DNA of 64,000 bases from Cytophagales bacterium Alg240-R148 (GCA_900537185.1 LS999826.1:496001-560000), one strand, 5' to 3'; shown: positions 25,329 through 35,405, counted from the first letter of the stretch. A program made the numbers and translations. The notes: generated by a model from the letters alone, not told the origin.

Positions 25329-27752
25329 ATGTTGAAATTACAATTTAAGTTGCTACTAAGATTCTTATTAAAAGAAAAGTTTTATACTGTTATTCATGTG
25401 GTGGGCTTGGCTCTGGGCCTGGCTTCGGCATTGGTAATTTACCAGTACATAGACCACGAAACCCACTACGATTTGGAGCATCCAAATGCAGACCAGATTT
25501 ATAGGGTAAACGAATCGGCTATTTGGGTGGAAGGTCAAAATGTAATGTCTTCTACTCCCATCCCATTGGCGGATGCCCTGCGTACAGAATTTGCAACAAT
25601 CGAGGCGACCACAAGGATTAATACCCCTGGAGAGGCCCATGTAGCCATTGAAAAGGAGGGGTTAATTAAAAAATACGTCGAATCCAATGTACTCGCTGCT
25701 GATTCAAATTTTTTCGATTTCTTTGCCTTTCCACTGCAGTATGGTGATCCAGAAACAGCATTGTTAGAGAAAAATTCTGTTGTATTAAGCCCAAGTGCAG
25801 CAGAAAGGTATTTTGGAAGAAAGGACGTGTTAGGAGAGACCATATTATATGGGGAGGGCAATGTTCCTGTGGTTGTAACTGGCATTACAAAAGAACAACC
25901 TACAACGGTGCATTTTAATTTTGATTTGCTTTTTTCCATGCATACCAACCCCAATATAAAACGATTTGAATGGAGTTGGATTTGGACACAAATGGTGACC
26001 TATGCCAAATTGCCCTTGGGTGCTGATATTGATAAATTGGAACAAGGCATGAAGGGTATAGCTTTTAAATATGCGCAGCCATCTTTTCAAAGGTTGGGTA
26101 TGGATTTAAGTGCATTTGAGGAAGAAAATGGTAAGCTGAATTTTTATTTACAGCCAGTAGCAGACATCCATTTGGGTTCTGAAGCAATTGGGAATAGGAT
26201 AGGGAAAGTGGGAGATAAAAAAACAATACATGCCCTCACCTTTGTTTTAGTGATTATTTTGATGGTTGCGTGCATCAATTTCATAATACTTACAACTTCT
26301 AGATCAGGAGTGCGCATTAAAGAAATTGGGGTTAAAAAAGTATTGGGAGGGTCTAAGAAACTCATGATGGCATTCACATTATTAGAGACCATCATTCTTT
26401 GTTATGTTTCGATGTTTATTGCGTTAGGGTTGAGTGAATTGTTTAAGATTTTTGTTTTTGGAGAACAAGGGGTGCCTATTGATTTCTCGAGTGATTTTGT
26501 TGGTTTTTCTCTACTAGTCCCAATTGTAATTGGGGTGTTGGCAGGGCTCTATCCTGCATTTGTACTTAATGTTATCCAACCCATTCACGCTTTCAAACAA
26601 ACTTCTTTAAGCACAACATTTCAATCAAAATTTAATGGTGCTTTAATTACAATTCAGTTTGCAATTTCGGCCATTCTAATCTTTTATGCTTTGTTCATAC
26701 ACGACCAACTTGAGTTCTTTAACTCAAAGGATTTAGGGTTTAATAGAAGCAATGTTATGGTATTGCGGTATGCCCACAAAATGGATGGTTCTTCAGATAC
26801 TTTCAAAGATGCTGTGGCCCAGATAGAAGGAGTGCAACTTGTTTCGGCTTCTAATTCAACCCCGGCGAAGATGGTAGACCAAGACTTTTTCTTCAAAAAA
26901 GGGCAGCCCGACTCTAAATTTGCACTGAATTTCTATAAAGTTGATGCTGCTTATTTACCCCTTTACCAACACAAGCTCTTGAGGGGGAGTGGTTTTACCA
27001 AAGACAACCAGGCAGACCACCTCCGTGTAGTTTTAAATGAAAGTGCCGTATATGCTTTTGGGTATACGCTCGACAATGCTATAGGGCAATACATAAGTTA
27101 CTATGGAGAAACCGAATACGAAATTGTAGGAGTCATTCAAGATTTTCACTACTTTTCTTTAAGAGAAGAAATTGGGCCGTTTGGTTTTTTTCATGTGGAC
27201 GGGCCAATGTTTGGCCCTGATAAAACCATTAGCCTGCGTTTCGATACTACTGACCAATCAACACTTATTGATGCAGTAAGAACAGTTTGGGCTTCCCGAA
27301 CAGATGCACCCTTCGTTTATTCTTTTCTCACCGACGACTTGGCATTTCAATACCGCAATGACAAAGAAGTGGCCTTTATGACCCAATCTTTTGCAGTATT
27401 GGCAGTGTTAATTGGTTGTGTTGGCCTGATTGGAATTGCCTCTTATAATACAGAAAGAAAAAGAAAAGAAATTGGAGTTAGAAAAGTGCTTGGTGCTTCT
27501 GTCTCTAGTATATTTATTATGATGTCAAGACAGGTATTGCTGTTTGTTTTATTGGGCTCCATGATTGGGGTACCCATTAGTTTTTATTTGTCGAACAGGT
27601 GGACAGAAAGTTTGCCATACAGTGCGCCAGTAGATTGGATGATTTTTGTTTTAGGCATAGCCACCTTAACAGCGGTTTCATGGAGTGTAATAGGTTTTCA
27701 AACTATCAAAGCATCTCTGGATAACCCCATCAAAAGTTTAAAAGAAGAGTAA
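25329..27752 (+). CDS. FtsX/MacB-type ABC permease, second of pair
   Basis: An 807-residue paralogue of the preceding gene with the same duplicated plan. An N-terminal anchor and MacB-like periplasmic domain come first, then an FtsX core with the motif KEIGVKKVLGGS near 335, then a second anchor, domain and core with KEIGVRKVLGAS near 715, and the same kind of C-terminal ending (TIKASLDNPIKSLKEE). It begins two bases after the first permease ends, so the two are cotranscribed and may form a heterodimer. Such permeases usually act in drug, peptide or lipoprotein efflux with an ATPase encoded elsewhere; nothing here fixes the cargo. Confidence 0.9.
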   Translation: MLKLQFKLLLRFLLKEKFYTVIHVVGLALGLASALVIYQYIDHETHYDLEHPNADQIYRVNESAIWVEGQNVMSSTPIPLADALRTEFATIEATTRINTPGEAHVAIEKEGLIKKYVESNVLAADSNFFDFFAFPLQYGDPETALLEKNSVVLSPSAAERYFGRKDVLGETILYGEGNVPVVVTGITKEQPTTVHFNFDLLFSMHTNPNIKRFEWSWIWTQMVTYAKLPLGADIDKLEQGMKGIAFKYAQPSFQRLGMDLSAFEEENGKLNFYLQPVADIHLGSEAIGNRIGKVGDKKTIHALTFVLVIILMVACINFIILTTSRSGVRIKEIGVKKVLGGSKKLMMAFTLLETIILCYVSMFIALGLSELFKIFVFGEQGVPIDFSSDFVGFSLLVPIVIGVLAGLYPAFVLNVIQPIHAFKQTSLSTTFQSKFNGALITIQFAISAILIFYALFIHDQLEFFNSKDLGFNRSNVMVLRYAHKMDGSSDTFKDAVAQIEGVQLVSASNSTPAKMVDQDFFFKKGQPDSKFALNFYKVDAAYLPLYQHKLLRGSGFTKDNQADHLRVVLNESAVYAFGYTLDNAIGQYISYYGETEYEIVGVIQDFHYFSLREEIGPFGFFHVDGPMFGPDKTISLRFDTTDQSTLIDAVRTVWASRTDAPFVYSFLTDDLAFQYRNDKEVAFMTQSFAVLAVLIGCVGLIGIASYNTERKRKEIGVRKVLGASVSSIFIMMSRQVLLFVLLGSMIGVPISFYLSNRWTESLPYSAPVDWMIFVLGIATLTAVSWSVIGFQTIKASLDNPIKSLKEE

Positions 27753-27755
27753 ATT

Positions 27756-28235
27756 TCAAAGGGCAGAACGTCTTTCTAGCAGAATAACGTTTTGCCACGC
27801 TTCTTTTAATTTACCAAATCGTTCTCGCACCCCTACTTTTCGAAAACCATAGTGGAGGTGGGCTTGGAGGCTTCCTTGGTTTTTTTCTAACATTTGGGCT
27901 TCAATGGTCCAAATACCATTGGCTTCGGTAAAATCGATTAGCGCTTGCATCAACAAAGTACCGTGTCCTTTTTTATGGTGGGCCGGGTCGATGTAAAGCG
28001 AAGACTCCACCACCCCGGATAAGGCACAGCGGTTAGAGACTGTAGATAAAGTAGCCCAACCAACCAATTGCTCGTGCCATTCCAATACCAAAAATAATAC
28101 TTTGGATTCGATCCATTCAGTGGAGCTTTCTGGCATTTGGCTTACACTTTCAAATGTTATGGTGCCATTGTTGATACAGGAGGAATAAATTTCTTTTACT
28201 CTATTCCAATCTGCAGGCTGTGCTTTTCGTATCAA
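27756..28235 (-). CDS. GNAT-family N-acetyltransferase
   Basis: A 159-residue acetyltransferase. The acetyl-CoA loop is in IDPAHHKKGHGTLLMQALI near residue 95-115, after a beta strand containing VVESSLYI. It resembles phosphinothricin/methionine-sulfoximine acetyltransferases (N-terminus IRKAQPADWNRVKEIYSSC; central TFESV), but the alignment by eye is not specific enough to name the substrate. It ends three bases from the convergent permease and is the last gene of a leftward operon, 10 bases after the fatty-acid transporter gene. Confidence 0.85.
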   Translation of the reverse strand: MIRKAQPADWNRVKEIYSSCINNGTITFESVSQMPESSTEWIESKVLFLVLEWHEQLVGWATLSTVSNRCALSGVVESSLYIDPAHHKKGHGTLLMQALIDFTEANGIWTIEAQMLEKNQGSLQAHLHYGFRKVGVRERFGKLKEAWQNVILLERRSAL

Positions 28236-28245
28236 AACTTTTGAG

Positions 28246-29586
28246 TTAACTGGAAATAATTAATATATATAAACTGAAGATAACAAAACCTAATAAAAAC
28301 AACCAGCTACTAAATTTATAAATCTCCCTTCCTTTTAACTTGGTTATTCCTAAAAGAGGTAAAGCCCAAAAAGGTTGTAACATATTGGTTAGCTGGTCTC
28401 CATAAGACAGGGCCATAATGCTGCTGGGTACTGAAACTTGCAGGTCTTGTGCTGCTTTGACCAAAATTTCGCCTTGAATGGCCCATTGCCCACCACCGCT
28501 TGGGACCAATATATTCAGAATTCCAGCACTAATGAAAGTGAAATAATTTAATGTGTCTTTAGAAGATATTGCGATAAAAAACTCGGAAATTCCGACACCC
28601 AAACCAGAATATTTAATAATTCCCATAATACCAGCGTACAATGGAAATTGTACAATGATACCACTAGCGCCTTTAACACCCTCTCCTATGGCTCGTAGAA
28701 AAGAGTCAAAGTTTTTATGCAACAGAATGCCCATTCCAAAAAATAAAAAATTGATGCTGTCCAATGTGATCAACGGTTGCTGGTGTTGGTACTGGTTTTT
28801 AGCTTTCAATAAGGAAATACACACCATTAAAATGCCAAATAGTAGACTGAACCACCTGCTGTAATCCAATTTTTCGGCTCCTTGTGCTTGCTGGTGTTTT
28901 GGTGTATTGGAGGCAGCCAATGGCGGGATTTTAGTTGGTTCCACTTGGTTTCCTATCCAATATAAAAACAAAGGAACCAGCAATAGAAGTGCAGTACTTA
29001 AGAGGATGTTTTGAAGCGAAAATATAGTGTGTTGTACTTCAATTAACCCTATGATGGGCTCCAAAAAATGGCCGCTTTGAGTTACCGTTAAAGGAGCAGA
29101 TCCCGACAACCCACCGTGCCAAGTCATCATTCCTGCATACCCTGCTGCAGCCACCAATGGGTAGTTGATGGGTAGTTTTTTGAGGCTTGCATTTTCTCCT
29201 ACTTTGCGTGCCAAAAGAGCACCAGTAATCAAACAAAGTCCCCAATTAATGAAACTTAAACCAATCGAGCAAAAACCAACAATAAAAGCTGCTTTGGACG
29301 TAGTGTCACCATAAGTGGCAATTTTGCTTGTAATTTTATTGATAAACGGTGTCATGGCCAGGGCATGTCCTAAAATCAATACCAAAGCCATTTGCATGGT
29401 AAACTTTAAAAGTTCCCAAAACCCCTTCTCCCAGAAAAAAGCCGTAGATTCCACTCCTTGCCAATTGTATGCTCCTTGATAAAAAAAAGCCATCAAAAAT
29501 GTGAACAAAGTCAACAATACAGCAATCGAAAACGGAGAGGGAAGCAGGTGGAAAAAGGATTCTTTTCTAAAAATGGACCGACCCAT
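28246..29586 (-). CDS. Short-chain fatty acid transporter, AtoE family
   Basis: A 446-residue integral membrane protein with about 11-12 hydrophobic segments. It carries the family landmarks of AtoE-type transporters: the conserved block AAAGYAGMMTWHGGLSGSAP near residue 150 and VPSGGGQWAIQGEI near 365. The expected role is uptake or release of short-chain fatty acids such as acetoacetate or butyrate in the inner membrane. It lies three bases after the acyl-CoA reductase gene, which suggests that acyl groups are the shared theme. Confidence 0.88.
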   Translation of the reverse strand: MGRSIFRKESFFHLLPSPFSIAVLLTLFTFLMAFFYQGAYNWQGVESTAFFWEKGFWELLKFTMQMALVLILGHALAMTPFINKITSKIATYGDTTSKAAFIVGFCSIGLSFINWGLCLITGALLARKVGENASLKKLPINYPLVAAAGYAGMMTWHGGLSGSAPLTVTQSGHFLEPIIGLIEVQHTIFSLQNILLSTALLLLVPLFLYWIGNQVEPTKIPPLAASNTPKHQQAQGAEKLDYSRWFSLLFGILMVCISLLKAKNQYQHQQPLITLDSINFLFFGMGILLHKNFDSFLRAIGEGVKGASGIIVQFPLYAGIMGIIKYSGLGVGISEFFIAISSKDTLNYFTFISAGILNILVPSGGGQWAIQGEILVKAAQDLQVSVPSSIMALSYGDQLTNMLQPFWALPLLGITKLKGREIYKFSSWLFLLGFVIFSLYILIISS

Positions 29587-29589
29587 AAA

Positions 29590-30600
29590 TTAAAGATTTA
29601 ATAAAAATTCTAAAGTATTTATGTTGTCTGCATAGTCGTCAAGGCTTGGGCACTGTGTTGAACCTGGAGCAATAGCGTTGGAGCCCAAATCGGTTTGGCA
29701 TGCAATGCATTGAATTTTTTCTTTATGGGCAGCCAATGTCTTTTGCAATGTTGGAATATCCGAATAAAACTCATAAAACAATACGGATAATGGGCTAACC
29801 AAATGTTCTGTCTCTTCTTTGAATAAAGTGAATCCATTGTCGAGGTGGGACACTTTGTTTACCAAGTATATTGACTTTTGGTATTCGTAATTATTGCAGT
29901 ATTTGTTGTGGTGTATAACGTCTTTAAAAGGGGCCAACTGATCAATGAAAGAGGGGATGTCATAGCCTTTTGGGAAATATATTTTGGAAATATTTCTGCA
30001 GCCCAACCCGAAATAATCGTAAATGTCGTTCCCAAAAGCGCCAAGCTCTTCTTTGGTTTCTGAACCTGTAACCACGCCTACAGAAGTCCGGTTTTTTCGG
30101 ATGATATTGGGATATTTTCCAAAATAATGATCGAAATACCGGGCTGTATTGTCACTTCCAGTTGCAATAACAGCATCAAAATCTTTTAGCTGTTCTTGTA
30201 TTTCAACCTGTGTTTCAAAAGCGGGTTGGATGGAAGTTAGGGTGTTGATTAAAAAAGGTAGTAAAACACTGTCTTGGGAAGATAGTTTGATCTTAGCTTT
30301 GTTGCCAGTTATTAATACGGCCAAAAGATCGTGAAAACCAACCATTGGCAAATTGCCTGCCATTACAATGCCTATTTGTTTTGGTTCTAAGTTATGGTTT
30401 GGAATGTTTGCACTCCATGTCTGAAGCGCTTCTGGCCTTAGAAAAAGTAATATACCTTCCAATGCCTTGTTTATGCTTTCTGAAGTAAACCATGGGTTTT
30501 TTCCTTTTGCGCTTAAAAATACGGCATCCAAGTGCGCATTTTTTTTGCCAAGATGTACACCTAATTGGGTGAATGCCTCTATTCTTTGCCCTTTATCCAT
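29590..30600 (-). CDS. LuxC-type acyl-CoA reductase
   Basis: A 336-residue member of the acyl-CoA reductase (LuxC) family of aldehyde-dehydrogenase-fold enzymes, which reduce acyl-CoA or acyl-protein to aldehyde with NAD(P)H. Recognisable pieces are the nucleotide-site region IGIVMAGNLPMVGFHD near 95, DAVIATGSDNTARYFD near 160, and FGLGCRNISKIY near 215 with the likely catalytic Cys. It is shorter than LuxC itself (about 480), as are the Bacteroidota proteins of this family. It starts an operon with the AtoE transporter and GNAT, under a consensus promoter interleaved with that of the ferredoxin. Confidence 0.82.
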   Translation of the reverse strand: MDKGQRIEAFTQLGVHLGKKNAHLDAVFLSAKGKNPWFTSESINKALEGILLFLRPEALQTWSANIPNHNLEPKQIGIVMAGNLPMVGFHDLLAVLITGNKAKIKLSSQDSVLLPFLINTLTSIQPAFETQVEIQEQLKDFDAVIATGSDNTARYFDHYFGKYPNIIRKNRTSVGVVTGSETKEELGAFGNDIYDYFGLGCRNISKIYFPKGYDIPSFIDQLAPFKDVIHHNKYCNNYEYQKSIYLVNKVSHLDNGFTLFKEETEHLVSPLSVLFYEFYSDIPTLQKTLAAHKEKIQCIACQTDLGSNAIAPGSTQCPSLDDYADNINTLEFLLNL

Positions 30601-30632
30601 GTTTTAAATTTTTAATAAAATAATCATTTGTA

Positions 30633-30663
30633 TTTGAATGCAAACATATGTTATATATTTTTG
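30633..30663 (+). promoter_or_regulatory. Consensus promoter of the ferredoxin gene
   Basis: TTTG at 30633-30636 and TATTTTTG at 30656-30663 are separated by exactly 19 bases, a full Bacteroidota promoter. The ferredoxin ATG is 50 bases downstream. The promoter interleaves with the opposite-strand promoter at 30641-30671. Confidence 0.7.
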
Positions 30664-30671
30664 TTACCAAA
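30641..30671 (-). promoter_or_regulatory. Consensus promoter of the acyl-CoA reductase operon
   Basis: On the minus strand, TTTG (30671-30668) and TATGTTTG (30648-30641) are 19 bases apart. The acyl-CoA reductase ATG follows about 40 bases later. It shares DNA with the ferredoxin promoter, so one polymerase should exclude the other. Confidence 0.7.
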
Positions 30672-30680
30672 TAGGAATGA

Positions 30681-31061
<381 letters not shown>

Positions 31062-31063
31062 AC

Positions 31064-31098
31064 AAAAAGCTGTCTTATAAATAAGGCAGCTTTTTTTT
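31064..31098 (+). terminator. Terminator of the ferredoxin gene
   Basis: A 15-base stem beginning AAAAAGCTG with one G-T pair and a short AA loop, followed by eight T residues, starts three bases after the stop codon. Confidence 0.85.
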
Positions 31099-31385
31099 AT
31101 GTTTTATGAATTGGCCCATTTTGGATTCATGTAAGATTTGAAGATGACTTGTATAAAATCTTGATTTTGTGCGCAATTATAAGAATTGAACTGCATTAAT
31201 AAGGAGCGTATTTCCAATATTTTTCTTAATTTAAGTAACAATATAGCGCCAATAAGGTGAAAAGCATTGGATTTTGGATTATTAAGACTATTTTGAATGG
31301 GTATTGATGTATGGTACGAAAAGGAATTAATTTAAAATTGGTACAGTACTTGATTAAATTTGTTTGTAAAAAATAACAAGGTAAG
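31099..31385. other. Intergenic region before the PD40/OmpA gene
   Basis: AT-rich and apparently gene-free. The only signal seen is a TAAATTTG -7-like element at 31355-31362 reading towards the OmpA-family gene, with no matching -33 element. Confidence 0.35.
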
Positions 31386-33713
31386 ATGGAATATAAAAGA
31401 TACGGCATGTTGGTGGTGTTTATGCTGATGACTTTAGCACTCCAAGCGCAAGATGGGGCAAAGTTGTTGGGCAAAGCAGATAATTACTTTAAAATAAAAA
31501 ATTATAGCGAAGCGCTGAAGTTATATTTGGAAGCGAAAGATGCTGGTGAAAATACGGCGGAAGTAAATTACAAAATTGGGAAGTGTTACAAGGAGTCCCA
31601 TTTAATTGATGAGCGGATCAAAGGAATTCCCTATTTTGAAAAAGCCATTGCTTTAAATATCGCACCATTGCCTTACCGCTTTAATGTAGAGTTAGGAGAT
31701 GTTTATTTGGAGGATGGTCAAATAGACCAGGCAAAGAAGGCTTATGAAGCCTATAAAAAATCGTTGGGCTCCAAAGCAACCAATGAAATTAAAAAGGTGG
31801 ACTTAAAACTGAAGATTTGTTCCAATGCGGAGCGTTTGATGCAAGCCCCTGTTGATGTTAAAATTGTGAAGATGGGCAACAACATCAATACCGAATATGT
31901 AGAATACAACCCAGTGGTTTCTGCCGATGAAAGTGTTTTGGCATTTACCGCATTAAGAGCAAAAGAAGGGAAATCAACCCGTTCAGGAGAGCTGCAAGAA
32001 GAAATATTTATATCCTATAACTCTAGCGGCAACTGGGGCTTGCCAGTAAAAGTAGATATAAATAGACCAGGTAATATTGGTACGGCAGGTATTTCTGCAG
32101 ATGGAGAGCAAATGATTATTTATATCGGAAGTGGAAACGGTGTAGGGGGGTTGTATTCGATTAGAAAAGAAAAAGGAGTATGGTCCAAGCCAGTCACTTT
32201 CGGGACAAAAGTAAACGGTTCTAGAAGTATGGAAGCTACCGCTTCCCTTACTCCAGATGGTAATACACTCTATTTTTCGAGTAATAGAAACGATACATAT
32301 GGTGGTTTCGATATATACAAATCAGAATTAGGAGCAAATGGCCAATGGGGAACACCAGTTAATTTAGGGCCAAAGGTCAATTCAAAATTCGATGAAGATG
32401 CACCATTTATTCATCCAGATTCAAAAACGTTGTTTTTTACATCTAACGGTGAAGAGTCTATGGGTGGGTATGATATTTTTAAAACGGAACTTGTCAATGA
32501 TGAATGGACCCAACCTGTAAACTTAGGATACCCGATCAACACAACCGCAAATGATAATTACTTCAACCTAACAGCGGATGGGACCCGAGGATATTTTTCG
32601 TCGGATAGAAAAGGAGGCCGTGGTGGTCAGGATATCTATGCATTGGACATGCCAGAATATTTTGGAACTATTCCCTTAACCATGATCAAAGGTCGAATTT
32701 TAGACAATGATACCAAAGAACCAATTCCGACTAAAATATATTTTATCGACAACGCAACCAATAAAAAATTGGATTATGTGTACCAGCCGAACTCTGAAAC
32801 AGGCAACTATTTGATTATCCTGCCACCGAACAAAAGCTATGACATGGTAATTGAGTCGGAAGGATTTTTACCTTATACCTTGAACATTGATATCCCAAAT
32901 CAAACGTATTTTCATGAGTTGTACCAAAAGATTTTCTTAAAAACCATCAAACAATTTGATGTGGTGGTTGGCCAAGAGGTAATAGTGAAAAATGCATTCT
33001 ACGATACCAACAAAGACCGGGTGCAGTCCGAAAAAATGTCTAGGGATGCGGCTATCGTGCAAGATGAAAATGTGGATATTTATGAGTTGATGAACGATAT
33101 GATTGCGACAGAGGACCAAGAAGGAGTGGAGTATTTAACTAATTTATTGCTAATGACCAATCCAATAGACAATGTAGATTTCGATGATTCGAGCAATGAT
33201 CAGGTGCAAGCAGCGAAACGAACCTATTATTATGACGAAAGTGATGAAAGTAAGTTTGAGAAAAAAGTAGTAGGGGATACCGAGATTTATTCTTTGCCTA
33301 CCATGTTTGTTACAAAAGAAGCGGAACAGCAAAGACAAGGCAGAGGAAGCATTCCTAGGAATTACAATCCAAACCTATTGAAGAAAACCATAAAAATATA
33401 CTTTTCATCGGGTAAATCTGAAATGGAATCGAAATACGCGCAAGAATTGGATGAGTTTTTGAATGTTCTTAAGTACAACGATGTATTGGGCATTGAAATA
33501 AGCGGGTATGCCTCCAGCGAAGGAGACGAAGACTTTAATAGAGAGCTTTCTAACAAAAGGGCAATTGAGATTTTGAATTACCTCAATACAAGAGGTGTGG
33601 TGCGAAGAAGGATAATTGCAAAAGGCTACGGTTCTACCGAGAATGACTCTGGAAATGCAGCCGAAAACAGAAGAGTAGAAGTGAAAATTGTAGATCTTTA
33701 TGATGTAGACTAG
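31386..33713 (+). CDS. TPR / PD40 / OmpA-domain envelope protein
   Basis: A 775-residue secreted protein. Order of parts: signal peptide (cut near LQAQ, residue 21), a small TPR region (25-155), a PD40/WD40-like beta-propeller (about 170-425) with repeated TPDGNTLYFSSNR-type blades, a carboxypeptidase-regulatory-like beta domain (about 435-520), a linker, and a C-terminal OmpA peptidoglycan-binding domain (about 660-770; IYFSSGKSEMESKY, then YGSTENDSGNAAENRRVEV). The OmpA domain ties the outer membrane to peptidoglycan. The same architecture occurs in type IX secretion and gliding-associated proteins such as PorE/SprE relatives; no other such genes are nearby. Confidence 0.88.
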   Translation: MEYKRYGMLVVFMLMTLALQAQDGAKLLGKADNYFKIKNYSEALKLYLEAKDAGENTAEVNYKIGKCYKESHLIDERIKGIPYFEKAIALNIAPLPYRFNVELGDVYLEDGQIDQAKKAYEAYKKSLGSKATNEIKKVDLKLKICSNAERLMQAPVDVKIVKMGNNINTEYVEYNPVVSADESVLAFTALRAKEGKSTRSGELQEEIFISYNSSGNWGLPVKVDINRPGNIGTAGISADGEQMIIYIGSGNGVGGLYSIRKEKGVWSKPVTFGTKVNGSRSMEATASLTPDGNTLYFSSNRNDTYGGFDIYKSELGANGQWGTPVNLGPKVNSKFDEDAPFIHPDSKTLFFTSNGEESMGGYDIFKTELVNDEWTQPVNLGYPINTTANDNYFNLTADGTRGYFSSDRKGGRGGQDIYALDMPEYFGTIPLTMIKGRILDNDTKEPIPTKIYFIDNATNKKLDYVYQPNSETGNYLIILPPNKSYDMVIESEGFLPYTLNIDIPNQTYFHELYQKIFLKTIKQFDVVVGQEVIVKNAFYDTNKDRVQSEKMSRDAAIVQDENVDIYELMNDMIATEDQEGVEYLTNLLLMTNPIDNVDFDDSSNDQVQAAKRTYYYDESDESKFEKKVVGDTEIYSLPTMFVTKEAEQQRQGRGSIPRNYNPNLLKKTIKIYFSSGKSEMESKYAQELDEFLNVLKYNDVLGIEISGYASSEGDEDFNRELSNKRAIEILNYLNTRGVVRRRIIAKGYGSTENDSGNAAENRRVEVKIVDLYDVD

Positions 33714-33736
33714 TGCTACTAACCATCTACTAAATA

Positions 33737-33792
33737 AAAATAGACATAAAAAAAAGCCGGACAATCGTCCGGCTTTTTTTTATGTCTATTTT
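33737..33792. terminator. Long bidirectional terminator, 26-base perfect arms
   Basis: Positions 33737-33762 and 33767-33792 are perfect inverted copies around a 4-base loop. The core GCCGGAC/GTCCGGC is flanked by A8 and T8 and then by a further paired TAGACAT/ATGTCTA. It serves the convergent OmpA-family and pckA genes. Confidence 0.9.
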
Positions 33793-33800
33793 AAATGTTT

Positions 33801-35405
33801 CTATTTTGCTTTTGGGGCACCATCAAGAATTTCTTGGTTGGCACCAGCTGCAAATTTTTCAAAGTTCTTATTGAAGGCATTTGCCAAACTGTTGGCCTTT
33901 GTATCGTAAGCGGCCTTATCTTCCCAAGTGTTTTTCGGGTTGAGTACTTCAGTAGGAACATCTGGGCATTCAGTAGGCATAGCCAAACCAAAAATTTCGT
34001 GGTTTTCATAGCTAACCGAATCCAATTTACCTTCCAAAGCTGCAGTGATCAACGCTCTTGTTATTTTGAGGCTCATTCTGCTGCCGGTTCCGTAAGATCC
34101 ACCAGACCACCCTGTATTTAACAACCAAACATTAACGCCTGCGTCTTGCATTTTTTTGCTCAACATTTCGGCATATTTAGTTGGATGAAGGGGCATAAAT
34201 GGAGCGCCAAAACAAGCAGAAAACGCAGTAACAGGTTCGGTAATTCCAGCTTCTGTACCTGCAACCTTAGCAGTATATCCAGAAATAAAGTGGAAAGCTG
34301 CTTGGCCTGGAGTTAGTTTTGAAATGGGAGGTAAAACCCCATAGGCATCACACGTTAAGAAGAATATATTTTTAGGGTTTTTCCCAACAGACGGTTTGGC
34401 AATGTTGTCGATGTGGTAAAGCGGGTAAGATACCCTTGTGTTTTCCGTAATGGACCCATCTTCATAATCCACTTCGTTGCTACCGCTTTTAAATACAACA
34501 TTTTCAAGCAAAGCACCTGGTTTGATAGCTCTGAAGATATCTGGCTCCTTTTCTTCTGAAAGGTCAATTACTTTAGCGTAACAGCCACCTTCAAAATTAA
34601 AGATCGTATTTTCTGCAGACCAGCCATGTTCGTCATCTCCAATCAATTTTCTTTTTGGATCAGCTGAAAGCGTGGTTTTTCCTGTTCCTGACAATCCAAA
34701 AAACAAAGCAGTGTCTCCGCTATCGCCAATGTTGGCAGAACAGTGCATAGACAACGTGTTTTTTTGATGGGGTAAAATGAAGTTTAAAGCAGAGAAAATA
34801 CCTTTTTTGATTTCACCAGTATATCCGGTTCCACCTACTAAAGCAATTTTTTTGCTGAAGTTTAGAATGGCAAAGTTTTCTTGTCTTGTTCCATCAACAG
34901 CAGGGTCTGCCAAGAATCCAGGAGCGTTGATTACCAACCACTCGTGTTTGAAATTCTCTAATTCTTCTTTGCTTGGTCTTAAAAACATGTTGTAAACAAA
35001 CATGTTGGACCAAGGGTATTCGTTTACAACCCTAATGTTCATTTTGTATTGCTCATCTGCACAAGCAAAAGCATCCCGAACATAGATTTCTTTTCCAGAA
35101 AGGTATTCCACCATTTTTTCCTGAAGTTGATCGAATTTGTCTGCTTCAAATGGAATGTTGATGTCTCCCCACCATACGGCATCTTCCGTAATGGAGTCTT
35201 TTACTATAAATCTGTCTTTCGGTGATCTTCCGGTGAAATTTCCGGTGTTGATAGAAATTGCTCCATTGTCAGCTCTCGTAGCCATGTCATTCTCCGTGGA
35301 GATGTCAGCTAATTTTTCTGGTGAGAGGTTCCAGTGAACAATAGCATTTTTAATGCCCAAACTTTCTACAGAAGCATCTGTAGATTTAAGTCCTAGCTCT
35401 TGCAT
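33801..35405 (-). CDS. pckA: Phosphoenolpyruvate carboxykinase (ATP)
   Basis: A 534-residue ATP-type enzyme forming phosphoenolpyruvate from oxaloacetate, the first step of gluconeogenesis. The P-loop FGLSGTGKTTLSADP (about 235-250), the kinase-2/metal motif GDDEHGWS after it, and the R-G-Y substrate region (FTGRSPKDRF at 58-67) are present, and the length is normal. It is monocistronic, with a matching promoter at 35451-35481 and a strong bidirectional terminator. Confidence 0.97.
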   Translation of the reverse strand: MQELGLKSTDASVESLGIKNAIVHWNLSPEKLADISTENDMATRADNGAISINTGNFTGRSPKDRFIVKDSITEDAVWWGDINIPFEADKFDQLQEKMVEYLSGKEIYVRDAFACADEQYKMNIRVVNEYPWSNMFVYNMFLRPSKEELENFKHEWLVINAPGFLADPAVDGTRQENFAILNFSKKIALVGGTGYTGEIKKGIFSALNFILPHQKNTLSMHCSANIGDSGDTALFFGLSGTGKTTLSADPKRKLIGDDEHGWSAENTIFNFEGGCYAKVIDLSEEKEPDIFRAIKPGALLENVVFKSGSNEVDYEDGSITENTRVSYPLYHIDNIAKPSVGKNPKNIFFLTCDAYGVLPPISKLTPGQAAFHFISGYTAKVAGTEAGITEPVTAFSACFGAPFMPLHPTKYAEMLSKKMQDAGVNVWLLNTGWSGGSYGTGSRMSLKITRALITAALEGKLDSVSYENHEIFGLAMPTECPDVPTEVLNPKNTWEDKAAYDTKANSLANAFNKNFEKFAAGANQEILDGAPKAK

